Below are positions 44,111 through 56,407 of a DNA stretch of 64,000 nt, piece after piece. Location of the stretch: positions 744,001-808,000 of the forward strand of contig JAWHQI010000065.1 in NCBI GenBank assembly GCA_033032865.1. The letters run 5' to 3'. The notes beneath the pieces are model-generated. The model saw only the letters and a program-made list of their open reading frames with translations. It did no database searches and was not told the origin of the DNA. Position numbers and translations under genes: made by a program. The DNA is from Dactylorhiza incarnata. Taxonomy: Eukaryota; Streptophyta; Magnoliopsida; Asparagales; Orchidaceae. Position 1 is the stretch's first letter. The number at the start of each line of letters is the position of its first letter.

Positions 44111-46309
44111 AAAAAAAGAAACATAAACAATCAAAGCATTCAGAAGATAGGAGATTTTATAGAGGTTCTTCAAAAGGTAGGTACTATCTTTCACAGCTCC
44201 GTGGGCTAGCATTGCCTTTTCTTCAAGGTTGACGAGTCTTTTTCATTGGAGACTTCAATCCACAGAATCTTTTTCATAGCTCTTATGTAGGGAGAACTTG
44301 GTAATCCTTTACATCATATTGTTTTTGTTTTTGTGAAGGCTTTAGATCAAATAGATTTATCACCAGAGAGAAGTGTAGTTAGCTGAATCTTAGGAGGATT
44401 CGGTTTACAATAAAGAGAAGAGATGAAATCGTTTTTATGGCTTACTGTGTTATGGAGATTAATTTTGGATGATTAGAGTTTTCTGAGGAATAAGAGAGCT
44501 TTTAAATAAGGTCCTCTTTTTCATTCCCTTTGTTATTAGAAAAAAGCGGGATATTTCATAAAAATGAATCATTATAAGATACTCATGTTCAAGTGGATAA
44601 AGAGTGTATGCAGCAGAAAATGTGAAATTAATGCATAGCAAGGGAAATACACATGCAGATAATCGTAAAGGCATAAGAGTACAATTTCATAAAAGATAAT
44701 CTTGATAAACCATATCATAATCTCTGAAATAACATAAAAGATTAGAGTTATAAACCAAGAGGTTGAGATGTTTGAATGAAATTAGTTAGGATAACTGTTA
44801 GAGTTCCTATTGATTATGATAAGCATGTATAGTATAGGCGTTAAGGGATTCAAAAGTACAATGTGATATGATTTGAAATTTAAGCTTTAAAGACATTGGA
44901 AAGATCATCCTTAGTCATTTAGTACTTTTACTTGTATATGTAGAAAGATGTATTTTTGTGCTCATAGTCCAATCTCATGAGTGGAAGCTTTATAAGAAAC
45001 AATGATGTGTACAATTAGTGAATTTGATAAAGTATACAATATTAATAATCAAGACACATACAAGATGCAATGAATGTACACAATCATTATCAATATGTAA
45101 AGTAAAATTACTTCACAACTTCTAAGCATAATAAAGAACAATTACCAAGGTATTTTGTTCACATAACATTAAGACTTATTAGGGATACAAAGTATTGCTT
45201 AGCAAATTACAATATTATTTTATTATTTTTGGGTGATCCCGTGTATCGAAGAGAAGTATAAATTTGGTGTTATTAAAGATTGTTTGTTCAAGATAACTTA
45301 TAATTCAATCCAAGTTACTTTGCCCACACAATGCTCATTAAAACTTATCATGGGTACAAAACATTACTTCAGGGAGTTTTTCTTATCATTTATTCATTTT
45401 TATTTTATCTATATTGAATGAGCAAGGGCAACAAATTTACTTGAAAGAAAATGCACATATAATAAACCACACCCTTTCAAATGCACATATAATAAACCAC
45501 ACCTCTCTTGAGTTTGTGAATGAATATCCATGGATCGCATGAAGGCAATCCGATGAAGTGTAGATAATTTAGACGTGCATATTAATTAGATCTAACATTA
45601 CACCACACAAGCATATAAACTCAAGACTAAATAATTGTAGAAATAAAAAAGAGTAGATATGTGAATCATTGTTTGAAATACAATATTACTCATACTTAGA
45701 GACATACATAATCATTTTCATACACTTTTTCTACATATGTTTTCATTGCACATCTAAGATAACATTGCTTAGCATAAATAACCAAAACAATGTTCAATGA
45801 AGATTATATTAACAAATCATACAATGTAGTCAATCCTTAGAAGTTATACTACTCATGCTAGACATTTTCAATGTAGCTTAAAAGCAGTTTTTTATATATT
45901 TTGTTCTCCAAATAAAACGCAAAGACAAACAAAAACAAAAAACAATAAAGTAAACATATTTTTGTATTTTAGAATTGTTTTGTAATTTGTATTTTATTTT
46001 GAATTTTAGAAAGAAAAAGGAATAGTGATGAATCAACCTAATAATTTTGCTGCGTACATAAAGCACATGCAAGTCAGTATTCAGATATCCCATGACAGAA
46101 AAATGTGGCAAAAAGTAAAATCAGTAGCTATCACAAGCGATAACACTATCGTGCTACGATATTAAATAGAGCTTTACAAATTCGTTGAAAACATGTTTTT
46201 GGATTTTTTTTTTCAATTTTATGTATTTTGTATATATGCTATAAAGAGCAACTAATGCAAGCAAGAAAATCAAAAAAATTGCAAAAAAGTGCAGATTTAA
46301 TATTTTAAG
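44111..46309. other. AT-rich flank, retroelement-derived in part
   Basis: No gene is seen. About 44,140-44,290 (GATTTTATAGAGGTTCTTCA and following) resembles 51,215-51,330 in this window, so both belong to one LTR-type repeat family. The rest is A+T-rich without long ORFs. Confidence 0.45.
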
Positions 46310-49300
46310 CTTGATGGTCTAACACACCTAACTCCAACTTTAGAAGATTGAATCATGCATCAGAGAGTGGTTTTGTAAGTATATCTGTTAGTTGAGATTC
46401 AGTACCTAGGAAACTAACCTTGATATTTTCCTTAGTGATGTGGTCCATAACGAAGTGGTGCATAACATCTATATATTTGGACCTAGAATGATTAACCAGA
46501 TTGTTTGTCATATCAATTGCATTGTTGTTGTCACACCTGTACAACCCCGATATTCGCCAGGTGAGGAAGCGCGGTGTGAGAAGGCAACATGATGAAGTAA
46601 CAAGAGAGGGAGGTCTTAGGGCCGAAGACCTCGCGAAAAGGATCTGAAAGAAATCTCTCACGGAGGGCCCGCTGAGAGGCGAGCGAGAAGGGTTAACGAG
46701 ATAGACACTCGCAGGCAATTTAAAGAGGTTTCCTGAGTTCGACGAAAGGGATGTTGCGTTCGACGAACTCTTCCGAGTTCGTCGAGCCCACCAGTGGTCG
46801 TCGAGCTCGCCCCTGTTCGACGAGATCATTAGCAGTCGACGAAATGTTCTATGCTCATTAAAGCCAAAAGGACGGTCTCGCAAGAGGAGCCGCGAGATCC
46901 GGACCTCGGCAGATATCTTCAAAGGACTGGGCCAAGCGAGGGCCTTTGTTCAGCAAAGAGGTGTCCGACGAACTGTGTTCAGTGCGCGCCAAAGTTAGCG
47001 GGCGATCTCGTAGGAAGGCTCGCGAGCTTAGAGCCTCAGCTTCCAGCCAGCTCAATTCTACGCTCGACAAATGTCGAACGGAGCTCAGCATTCGTCGGAC
47101 GGCGCCCGACGAACAAAATATATTCTATGACAGCGCTCGCCAAGTTACAGCAGGGAAGCAGTGGTGGGCGATCCGCCCATCTCAACGGTCGGCGAACCGC
47201 CCGTCTCAGCGGTCGGCGAACCGCCCGTCTCAGCGGTCGACGAGCCGCCCATCTCAGCGGACAGCGAACAACTTAGCGTTCGGCATCCGTCGACCTCGTC
47301 CGTGATCGGCGAAGTGACCTGTGTTCGGCGAAAGGCGTGTTGAGCTCGACGAAGTCTAGAGGCGGTCTCACAGGAAGGCTCGCGAGACCGGACATCGGCA
47401 GATACCGCCAGAATTGGCCGGCGAGGTCCTCGCAGGGTGATCGCCTAGGAGAGGCATCGCGAGCAGGACTCGCGAGAGGGCCCGCGAGAGCTTCAGCAGT
47501 CAAGTTCTCGCAGTTCCTTGCCCACAAGTTGATAAGGCCAAATTACCCTTTTACCCTTGGTGGCCTGCCTTTAGCCTCTCAAAACAGCGGAGTTTGGCTG
47601 TTAGCAGACCCATTTGGGGTGCATATAGTAAAATCAGAAGGTGGGATCCTGCTATTTGCAGGCCGGATCAGGAAACCTATAAATAAGACCTCAAGGTCAC
47701 CTTTGGAGAGGACTTCACTTCAGCTTCTCTCTCCTCAGGCTTTCTTTGGTTAGCATTTCGAGAGCTCTCCAAGGCGCCCGAGTCTCAGCTTTGGCTTGGG
47801 AGGGGAAGCGCTCAACGATCTTCCGGGTTAGTGGAGGGACCTCCTTGCTGTGACTAAGGTCTTAGTCATTTTTCTAGTCTCCAGTCTACCTTCTCCGAGG
47901 GATCAGTAAGGGCTAGCTGCCCCTCATTTCGGTGAGGGCCCCGAGCTCCACAAGAGGCCGAGAAATCGGTTTCAACAACACCTTAACTCTACATTTTTAA
48001 GGGGTACACCACAGTCTTCTAATGTGTAAGTCATCCACAATGCTTGTGCAGAATAACTACCTAGTGCAATATATTCGACCTCAACAGTGGAGAGAACAAC
48101 TTAATTTTGTTTTCTACTCGACCATGAAACTAGTGCAGGCCCTAAGAAGTGATAAGTACCACTAGTGCTCTTGCGATCTAGTAAATGATCTACCTAATTA
48201 AAATAACCATGCAAAATAAAAGAGTTATTGTGTGGGTACCATTAACCTAGTTTAGGTGTTCCTATTAGATACCTAAAAATGCTTTTAACCGCTTTTAAAT
48301 GAGATTTATTATGATCAAATTGAAAGCGGACACATAAACAAACGACAAACATAATATTGGGTCTAGATGCACTCAAATTTAACAATGATCCTACCATTCC
48401 TCGATATAACATTTGATCTATTGATATTCCGAATTCATCCTTTCCTAACTTAAGTGATGCGCTCATTAGAGTATTAGTTTATTTTAAATTTTCAAATCCA
48501 AATCGTTTAAGCATGTCATGAACATATTTACTTTGACAAATAAAAAATCCATTATGACGTTGTGAAGTTTGAAATCCAAAAAAATATGTAAGTTCTTCTA
48601 CCAATCTTATTTCAAATTCTTTTTACATCACATTTACTACTTCTTTACATAAATCTTCATTAGTAGCTTCAAAAATAGCATCAACATATATTTACAAAAT
48701 TATCAAATCATCTCTTATATGTTTAATGAAGAGTATTGTATCAGCACTACCCATAACAAAATCATGTTTTAATAAAAATAAAGTCAATCTATCGTACCAG
48801 GTACGAGACGTTTGTTTTAATCCATAAAACACTTTATCTAATTTTAAAATATGATTTGGAAATTCACTACTAATAAATCCTGGGAGGGGGGGGGGGGGGG
48901 GGGGGGGGGGTTTCCCAAACACTTCTTCTTTACTTAACCCATTTAGAAAAGCACTTTTGATGTCCATTGGAAATAGTTTAAATTGTTTAAAACTAGCAAA
49001 TGCAAGAAATATTCTAATGGACTCTAAATGTGCAACTGAGTGCAAATCTTTCTTCAATGTCTACCCCTTCAATTTGTAAAAAACCTTGAGCTACTAATCT
49101 AGCCTTACTTCTAATTATCCTAGACTCACCATACAATTTATTTTAAAAATCCATTTGACCCCAACAACTGGATGGTTAGATTGACGCTCAACTAGATTCC
49201 AAAAATTATTTATATCAAATTGGCTAAGTTCCTCACTCATCCCATAAACCAAGATTTATCATTTAATGTGGTAGACACATTTTTAGGTTCTATTTTAGAT

Positions 49301-50240
49301 ATAAAGTATTCATGCAAAGAATAACGTGCAGTTACCCCTTTAGATGACTCTCCAAGCATAAGTTCCCGCGGATGGTTCTTAGAGAATTTTAGCACACTTG
49401 GCGGGAAATCTGCTTGTTCTTTTTTTTTTCCTTCGTTTCATCATTGGGTTGATCCACACCCGTAAGATCTATGATATTAATGAGTTCATCTTCCTTTCCT
49501 GTATTAGTGCTAGGAGCTACACATGTAATAAACACATCAAATTTCATATGAATGGATTCTTCAACAGTCATAGTTCTTTTATTATAAATTCTATAAGCGC
49601 AACTAGTTGAAGAGTATCCTAAAAATATTCATTCTTCACATTTTCAACAAATTTACCTAGATTGTCTTTAGTATCTAAAATAAAGCATTTACATCAAAAG
49701 ACTCTAAAATAAGATGCATTATACTTCTTTTGAAAATATAGTTCATATGCAGTTAATTTTAAAATAGGGTGAACCATAACTCGGTTGATAATATAACATG
49801 CGATACTAATTGCTTCGACCTAAAAATATTTATGCAACCAATCTTGGAAAGCATAGTGCATGCTAGCTCTTGTAGGGTTCTATTTTTCCACTCCATTACC
49901 CTATTTTGTTGTAGAGTGTGTGGAGTAGAAAATCATGTTTAATGGCTAAACTATCACAAAAAGTAAAGAATTTTTCATTTTCAAATTCACCTCCATGATC
50001 TCAACATATGCAATTAATTTTAAATTCATGTTCATTTTGAATACGCTTACACAATTTTGTAAATTCAAAAAATGCATTAGATTTGGAGGTAATAAATATC
50101 GTCTAACAATAACGGAAATAATCATCAATCAATACAAAAGTATATTTTCTTCCACTAGGACTAGATGGTCAAATTATAGAAATTTCAGTTTTACTTTTAA
50201 ATGAAGATCTAGTAATTTTTCCCTTTTGGCATGGGTTACA
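46310..50240 (-). mobile_element. Ty1/copia element remnant (integrase, RT, RNase H), split by a solo LTR
   Basis: Minus strand from 50,235: integrase parts (CNPCQKGK, DHGGEFENEKF, a TLQQNRV-type motif), a linker, then RT VAHLESIRIFLAFASFKQFK, FPMDIKSAFLNG, HILKLDKVFYGLKQTSRTWY and SADTILFIKHIRDDLIIL (49,057-48,692), then KLYRGM-like LYRGMVGSLLNLSASRPNIM (about 48,400). RNase H follows in two pieces around the solo LTR: a VALST-EAEYIALGS-like part (about 48,000-48,110) and CDNNNAIDMTNNLVNHSRSK to DILTKPLSDA (46,356-46,532). Several stops and frameshifts. A run of 25 G (48,886-48,910) replaces the usual GF(SD) region. Confidence 0.88.
46538..47977 (+). mobile_element. Solo LTR (1,440 bp) inside copia RNase H
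   Basis: It starts TGTACAACCCCGATATTCGC and ends CGGTTTCAACA, flanked by a perfect 5-bp TSD ACACC (46533-46537 and 47978-47982). CCTATAAATAAG (about 47,678) is a TATA box in + orientation. GTCGACGAA-type words recur throughout, and a 24-bp tandem (about 4 units of CGAACCGCCCGTCTCAGCGG plus TCGG) spans about 47,169-47,268. ORFs inside (46851-47276, 46946-47305, 47337-47753) follow this composition and are not supported as genes. Confidence 0.93.
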
Positions 50241-50294
50241 TAAAGAAGATAAATTTCCATTTAGTTTTGGAAGACCACTAATTAATTTATCCTG

Positions 50295-50600
50295 TGTGTT
50301 CTTGGGGGCGTACATAAGGTCTAAGCTGGGAGGTGTCATACTAGCCTAGGAGTGCATGAATAGATCAACTGCCCCTGTTTGCCTCACCGGAGTGTACCTG
50401 AGCGGAGACTCGAAAAGCGGGATAGATGTGTTACTTACCAGATAGAACATGAATACCCTGTGTGTTCTTAGGGGCGCACATAAGATCTAAGCCAGAAGGA
50501 GTTGATAGGAGCCTAGAAGTGGACATGCCCAATCCACTGCTCCTGTTTGCCTCAACGGGGTACCTGAATTGACACACTCGAATAGAGGGAACTAAAAAGA
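50295..50600. repeat. Two copies of a ~160-bp unit
   Basis: CCTGTGTGTTCTTGGGGGCG starts at about 50,291 and recurs, diverged, at about 50,456; each is followed by TAAGRTCTAAGC and a CCTGTTTGCCTCA word. The copies differ at many sites, so the duplication is old. Confidence 0.75.
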
Positions 50601-51230
50601 TATGTATGTATAGTGTCTCATGTATGAATTGCATCATTGCATTGCACAACATATCATAGCATAACATCATTACATAAACAAGACCTCACCGTATAAATTA
50701 GTATGAGCTCTTTTATACGATGAGTTTACCTTAGTGTCGGATCACATAACTTATAAGTTGTATGTGCATTCATATAAGTTAGGGTTACTTTTCGTAACTG
50801 CTCTCCTTTACTTATATAACTGCTCTTTCTTTACTTATACTGTTGATAACATCATTGCTTACTTAATGTACACTGCTACTATTTCTAGTGCTTACTTATG
50901 GTCTACTGCACTTTTTGTTCATTGATAGTATAGTAGAATTGTTGGAGTAGGCCCCTTAACATTATACATATATACCATTGCTAGTTAGGGCCAATGTTAC
51001 CTATTTTTGTACATTACCCCTTGAAAGTGCATAGTGTGTCTCTAAGTATTCTCTAGAGGGGTGAATAGAGATTTAAAATATTTTCTATTCTATTTATGCA
51101 TACACAATAAAAACAATAGGTATTATGCAATCAGCAATCCAAAGACATAATAAAATAAATGCAGATTGCTGGAAATATACACAGAAAACAGTAATATGAA
51201 CAACACAAAAAAACACAGGGATTTTTATAG
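50601..51230. other. Flank without recognised feature
   Basis: The stretch is A+T-rich. It includes TGCATCATTGCATTGCA-type short repeats near 50,630 and two TTACTTATA words near 50,810-50,835. No gene is supported. Confidence 0.4.
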
Positions 51231-52520
51231 AGGTTCCCCAAAATGTGGGTAGTCCTCTCTTCTACCTCCCTGGTAGGATTGCACAACTTGTGCCTGAGTC
51301 TTTTGATAAGAAAAATCTAAGAACCACCGAGTCTTTTGATAAGGAGACTCTCAGAATCACTGAGTCTTTTGATAAGGAGACTCTTAGAACCACTGAATCC
51401 TTTGGAAGAGGGATTAGTAAAACTATTTTACAATTGAATGAAAAGTGAGAAGAAAGGAAGAAGAAGAAGAATATAATACAATAATGAAGAACACTTAACA
51501 CAGTAAAGAAAATACTGGAGAGTTCTTCAGAAGCCTGATGAAGAAAGCTTCTGGACTTGAAGAGATAACAAGAATGATATTTCTTCACAGCAAAGGCTTC
51601 TTTTCAATCCTTCCTTCAATCTGGAACAATCTTGACAGTCGATGTTGCTTGACTGAAACTTGGAGAACAGAGATCAAGAAATTGTTCTCATGGGTTTGTT
51701 CCTTCTTCACACAGCCGCTATTACCGTTCAATTGAGTCGAACGTTCCTTGCATTCTTCTCAGAAAATTAGGGCAGACACTTATTCTTTTTATATGACTGA
51801 GGGGCCTTCTAACGGTCTACTCAGATGTCCTTTAAGTGTCAGAGGCCCATTCCTTAATGACACGAATTGATTGGACCATTATGCGGCGACATTAAATGCC
51901 GACATCGCATTTTGAAAAATCTTGTCCTGTCTCGACGACATAAGTGAGCTCTCGACGACAGATCTTGCCGTATCAGCGATCCATCTTGGACTTAGGCAAA
52001 TCTTCAAGTCTTCTTAAATCTTCTTCTGAGAAGGATATCTCGACGATATGAGATATCACAGCTACACTTGCACTCATGTCGACATGATGTAATCTAAACA
52101 ATGTTGTCGTGAATATCTTGTCGACTTGAGGTCTTCTCGTCGACATCGTCGCGAGCATCTTGACTTATCGTCGATATCGTCGGGATCATCCATACGATAA
52201 GGAACACTTCAGCTATAAACTGACTTCATGAGATCCGTCTTAGTCTTCTCGACGACATGGCTTCTTTACGACAATGTCGTCGACTTAGCCGGATGACTTA
52301 ACTCAAGTCTTCTGAAGAGCTTTATCATGCCAAACTTCTCGACGATATCGTCGTGTGATACTTGTTAACACGACGATACTATGACTTGGTTGATTCTTCT
52401 TGTTCTTACAACCATGTCGTCGTGTGTACTTTGTTGACACAACGATATCGTCGTGTTGTCCATATTATCACGACCATTACTAACATAATCTTTCAGCTGA
52501 TCTCTGTGAGTAGTCTCAAA
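51231..52520 (+). mobile_element. Probable LTR fragment with 33-bp tandem and GTCGTCGA dyads
   Basis: From 51,290 to 51,410 there are about 3.5 units of 33 bp (core GAGTCTTTTGATAAGGAGAC), which give an open frame with an 11-residue repeat (ESFDKETLRTT). From about 51,880 to 52,460 the sequence is crowded with CGACGATATCGTCG-like dyads. Both traits are usual in plant LTRs; a TTTTTATATGAC word near 51,786 may be its TATA box. No coding gene is supported and the ends are not fixed. Confidence 0.45.
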
Positions 52521-53279
52521 GATATATACATATCTATTCGACGAAAGAGTTTGTTTGTTTTTGTTTCCCATAATCTTTCTTCATTCATTAATCTAATGAG
52601 TTCGTCTATTTCTTTTTGTTTCCCATGTTCTCAGTAGCTAAAGAATTTCTTTTGTAGTTGTCCTGCATTGGAACCGTCTCTGCATGTTGTTTTCTTGTTC
52701 TGTGTGGCAATAAGTATTTTCTTAAAAACGACGGGCTATATTGCGTCAACCGTCATTCTTTGATAATGTACATGAATATGCGTATTTTAAATTTTTTGGG
52801 TTGAATAATAGTTCAGATATTCATTTGAAATCTTTGAACTTTAGCATCTCCAAGGTCTGTATAACTAGAGTTTTGCTTCTCGAGAGCCGATTGATTAACC
52901 GTCATTCTTTGAACTTTAGCGTCTCCGAGATCTGCCATCGGCCTGTCATTGCACGAGTTCCAGACGAAACTGGTCTCAGCATACCTCGATCTTGAAACCA
53001 AGGTCGACAGGCCGGCGACGTATGAGGCTAATCGCCGAATATTTGGTTTGATTAACTAGAGTTTTGCTTCTCTAGAGCCAATTGAGCTTTTTATGTATAT
53101 TTGGTTTGATTAAAGTGGAAATGGTGTTGCGGTTTGTAGTGGAGTCTCTTTAATTAATTATGAAGCTAATTAAATTGAATAATAATTATGTATGAATGTT
53201 TTGTTTTAATAAAAAAATTATAAGAAAATGTTGCAATGCATTATAAATTGTGTTTTTTAATTGCGATCATTCAGAGCAT
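52521..53279. other. Unclassified DNA with locally repeated words
   Basis: AACCGTCATTCTTTGA (about 52,748 and 52,899), TTTGAACTTTAGCRTCTCC (about 52,835 and 52,909), CTAGAGTTTTGCTTCTC (about 52,864 and 53,058) and TATTTGGTTTGATTA (about 53,040 and 53,097) each occur twice, which suggests an old, rearranged tandem duplication. No gene is seen. Confidence 0.5.
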
Positions 53280-53288
53280 TTATTTAAA

Positions 53289-53716
53289 GGCAATTGTTAA
53301 CGCACCCCAGTTTTGGCTATCCGCAACCCATTTATAAGAAGTATTACGCATTTTTTTGGAAATACGTCATGTAGAAGCTTTTTTAGGAAAAATGTTCAAC
53401 ACGAAAGTTGTAGATATAGACGATATCTACAACTTTCGTGTTGAATACTTTTGCTAAAAATGCACGCACAAGACGTATTGCCGTTCGAATTGAAATATGG
53501 GCGTAACTATAAAGAATTTTTGGAAATACGCATTGTGCATGCATTTTTAGGAATAATGTTCAACACGAAAGTTGTAGATCTCGACGATAACTACAACTTT
53601 CGTGTTGAACATTTTCCCTAAAAATGCTTGTACAAGGCATATTTCCAAAAAAAAGTGTAATACTTCATATAAAAGGGTCGCGGATAGCCAAAACTGGGGT
53701 GCGGTTAACAATTGCC
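53289..53716. mobile_element. Hairpin Mutator-like MITE (428 bp) with perfect 9-bp TSD
   Basis: The TSD TTATTTAAA is identical at 53280-53288 and 53717-53725; 9 bp is diagnostic of Mutator-like elements. The ends are long inverted repeats: GGCAATTGTTAAC-GCACCCC on the left and GGGGTGCGGTTAACAATTGCC on the right, each extending through AGTTTTGGCTATCCGC. Inside are two similar palindromes (about 53,398-53,447 and 53,558-53,610), each pairing CAACACGAAAGTTGTAGAT with its complement. No protein is encoded. Confidence 0.95.
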
Positions 53717-53725
53717 TTATTTAAA

Positions 53726-54535
53726 CCCAATACCTATGACAGAAAGTCAGTCTGCAAAAAAAGGATCAATATCAATTCCTATGATAGACCATAATGCGAT
53801 CGAACAAAAGAATTGGATTTAAACCCAATGTCATTTCCCATGTATATTGATATTGGATTGAAAGACAATACTTCAATATAAATGTCGTTGAAATGAAGTT
53901 TTTCACATCAATTAATATAGAACTCAAACACCAAACCCATGAAATCTCCAAGAATAATAATGAAGTAATCAAGCTTTAGAAAATAGGCCTGTCCGCCCGG
54001 TCGGACAGGTTGAACTGTGACCCGTTCCATTTGGAAAACCGGTTCGGATGGTCCGCATTAAATAAATAAATTCTAAAAATTAAATTTAAGGTTTAGGGTT
54101 ATATTTTACTTAATATATACTGCTATGTGCATGCAAACTAAAAAAAAAAATATTTTTATATATTAATTTGTGTATATATACAACAATTGATATACATAAT
54201 ATATATTCTAATATATGTATACATACATTAATATGGTTTAAATACATACAATTAAAAATTATTAAAATTATTTTCAACTTGGGATTTTTACTAATAATTT
54301 TATAATTCGTGCAGGAATAGATTATTTTAATAAAAAAATAATGCACATTATAATATTAAAATAAAACAAAACAAAAAATTTACTTACACCAATTTTATTG
54401 TTTTATTATATTATTACTTTTATAGAACTTTATTATTATTTTTAAGTAGTTATAAATAACTTTTATATTTTTTTATTATTTATCACAACATGACCCACCC
54501 ACCGTCCAACCCCGGCCAGACCGATCAGACCTTGA
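53726..54535. other. AT-rich DNA, possible left part of a hAT-like element
   Basis: CCTGTCCG...CGGACAGG is a small palindrome at about 53,988-54,010, followed by AAACCGGTTCGGATGGTCCG. These words resemble the GGTTCGATCTCCGATCC iterons at 54.5 kb, so the two may be the subterminal ends of one element with the AT-rich DNA as its body. No ORF with a recognisable product. Confidence 0.35.
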
Positions 54536-54539
54536 ACCT

Positions 54540-54660
54540 TTGATCATACCGGTTCGATCTCCGATCCGGTTCGATCTCCGATTCGGTTCGATCTCCAATT
54601 CGGTTCGATCTCCGATCCGGTTCGATCTCCGATCCGGTTCGATCTCCGATCCGGTTCTTA
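54540..54660. repeat. 17-bp minisatellite (CCGATCCGGTTCGATCT)
   Basis: About seven direct units of CCGATCCGGTTCGATCT with few changes end in CCGGTTCTTAAAACCTTG. Read inward from that end, CAAGGTTTTAAGAACCGG has the form of a hAT terminal repeat, so the array is probably the subterminal region of a hAT-like element. The minus ORF over it is a repeat artefact. Confidence 0.85.
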
Positions 54661-54912
54661 AAACCTTGAAAATTATAATAAAATTCTAACTCAGTAGTGG
54701 TCCCTGCTCCGAGCGTGAAAGACCGAGCTACGAAAAGATGCTTGTCATGCAGTGGAGACAAGGGAGTGTGTGATCGGTTCGATCTCCGATCCGGTTCTTA
54801 AAACCTTGAAAATTATAATAAAATTCTAACTCAGTAGTGGTCCCTGCTCCGAGCGTGAAAGACCGAGCTACGAAAAGATGCTTGTCATGCAGTGGAGACA
54901 AGGGAGTGTGTG
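54633..54912. repeat. Near-perfect 140-bp tandem duplication
   Basis: Positions 54633-54772 and 54773-54912 are practically identical, from GGTTCGATCTCCGATCCGG to GACAAGGGAGTGTGTG. The duplicated unit includes the presumed hAT end and about 105 bp of flank. The near identity means it is recent. Confidence 0.93.
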
Positions 54913-56407
54913 CGAGATTTCAAAAATATTCATATCAAACGGGAGCAATAATTTGGTACGCTCAACGTACCCGGGCATGGTACGTTCAACGTTCGTGATG
55001 CATACATCAAAGAAAAACACAACTTGATCGACGGCCGTGATGCAACCCACGCACCATGCGCAATGTACGTTCAACGTACCTACAAATTAACCGTCAAAGG
55101 AACCACAGCCGGTACATTTTGTAGCGTCGCTGGGTTGTCAATTTTAGAGAATACAGTCTCAATCAGTAGTTTCAACTAAAAGAAACATGTGAATAGCCCC
55201 CTTTTTTGTCCTTCCAGTAGAACTTAAACTAGTTTCTTCGTCGGATTTCTCCAGTTTTCTCCGGCGTATACTGCGTGTCCTCCGAGCTCCTCCTCGATCC
55301 TTAGCAACTGCGGGTGCAGAAAAAAGACGAAAACTTTTTAAATTTTGATTCGTAAAGGTAAATAAATGAATTTGGAAAGCTTAACTAGCAGATTAGGCAA
55401 GTGCGGAAATCTCTTGACCCAGGATTTTTGTCTAACCCGGGCATTAATAAAAAGAAATATAAATGAACCTGAAGTTAACTAGCAGAAACATTGAATTGAC
55501 GATTTACTGGTACTTAGGGCACTACCTAATAGGGAAGCGGTTGCGGCCTGCGAGATAGGGATGTATGGCAGACGCTCATACTCCTCATCGGCGAAGAAGA
55601 TGAAGCGGATATAGGGTGTCAGACGGTGGGAGAACGTCGACAAATTAAGAACTAGCGGAGATAGGGTGCTGCTGTGCCAGTCTGCTCGTCAAAGTCGCCG
55701 TCGAGGAAGGAATCAAAGAAGAAATTAGGGCACTTGGTCTCGCTGCGCGGCTCTGGTTTGGAGAAAAAAATCGCACGCGGACTGCCTCTCCCGATTTTCT
55801 GAAATTCATGCCCGGGCACGTGCCCAGGTATGCCTCAAAGTGGGTCTGCCTCTGATTGCAAGGGTATCCTGTCAAGAATAGGGGAATTTTTTTGTGTCCG
55901 GAAGAGCAGAGAGAAAATCGGAATCAATTATGGCGCGTCATAGATTTTAGATGGATGTCTTGAATTTATCGGGCGATAATCCACATAAAATGTAATGGCC
56001 ATCCTCTTCCTTGATTACAACCGGGGCTCAAACACAAAAATCCCCCCAAGAATAGCATGTCTCCAACCAAATTGATACCACAGCAAATAAATATATATCA
56101 TATCAAATTCTAAGTTTAGCTTAAAACTTCACAAAGTGCATGTTACATATTGAAAGTGAAATCTGTTAGTTATATATATTTGCTTTGTATCTGCTACTCT
56201 GTCATTGCTCCAGTTATGAAGTCAAGGTACTCTGACTTCCTCTCCCTCCATGATGTACATACATTTTTGCTCTCGACGCCTGGGTTCCATTGTCCAATCC
56301 TTCAGGCTTCGACGTACGTCGACCTATGACTATACATGTCGAAGCACACTTTCATCGCTCAACGCACAGCTCTCCTTTCTTTGCTCTCGACGCTAAGCAT
56401 AGACCTA
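54913..56407. other. Unclassified DNA
   Basis: GGTACGYTCAACGTACC-type dyads occur near 54,955-54,995 and 55,065-55,080. The short ORF 55645-55875 (minus) has no recognised domain. No gene is supported, although the low repeat content at 55.2-55.9 kb means a degraded gene cannot be excluded. Confidence 0.35.

Noticed and set aside
43889..44209. 106-residue hydrophobic ORF after the BPM stop codon
   Set aside because: No recognised family or conserved motif; it lies in a T-rich probable 3' UTR, where T-rich codons give hydrophobic peptides by chance.
46851..47753. Several open frames with RPSQRSAN repeats
   Set aside because: They lie inside a solo LTR bounded by a perfect TSD and follow its 24-bp tandem.
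54525..54761. 78-residue Arg/Asp-rich repeat ORF
   Set aside because: Frame through the 17-bp minisatellite and the 140-bp duplication only.
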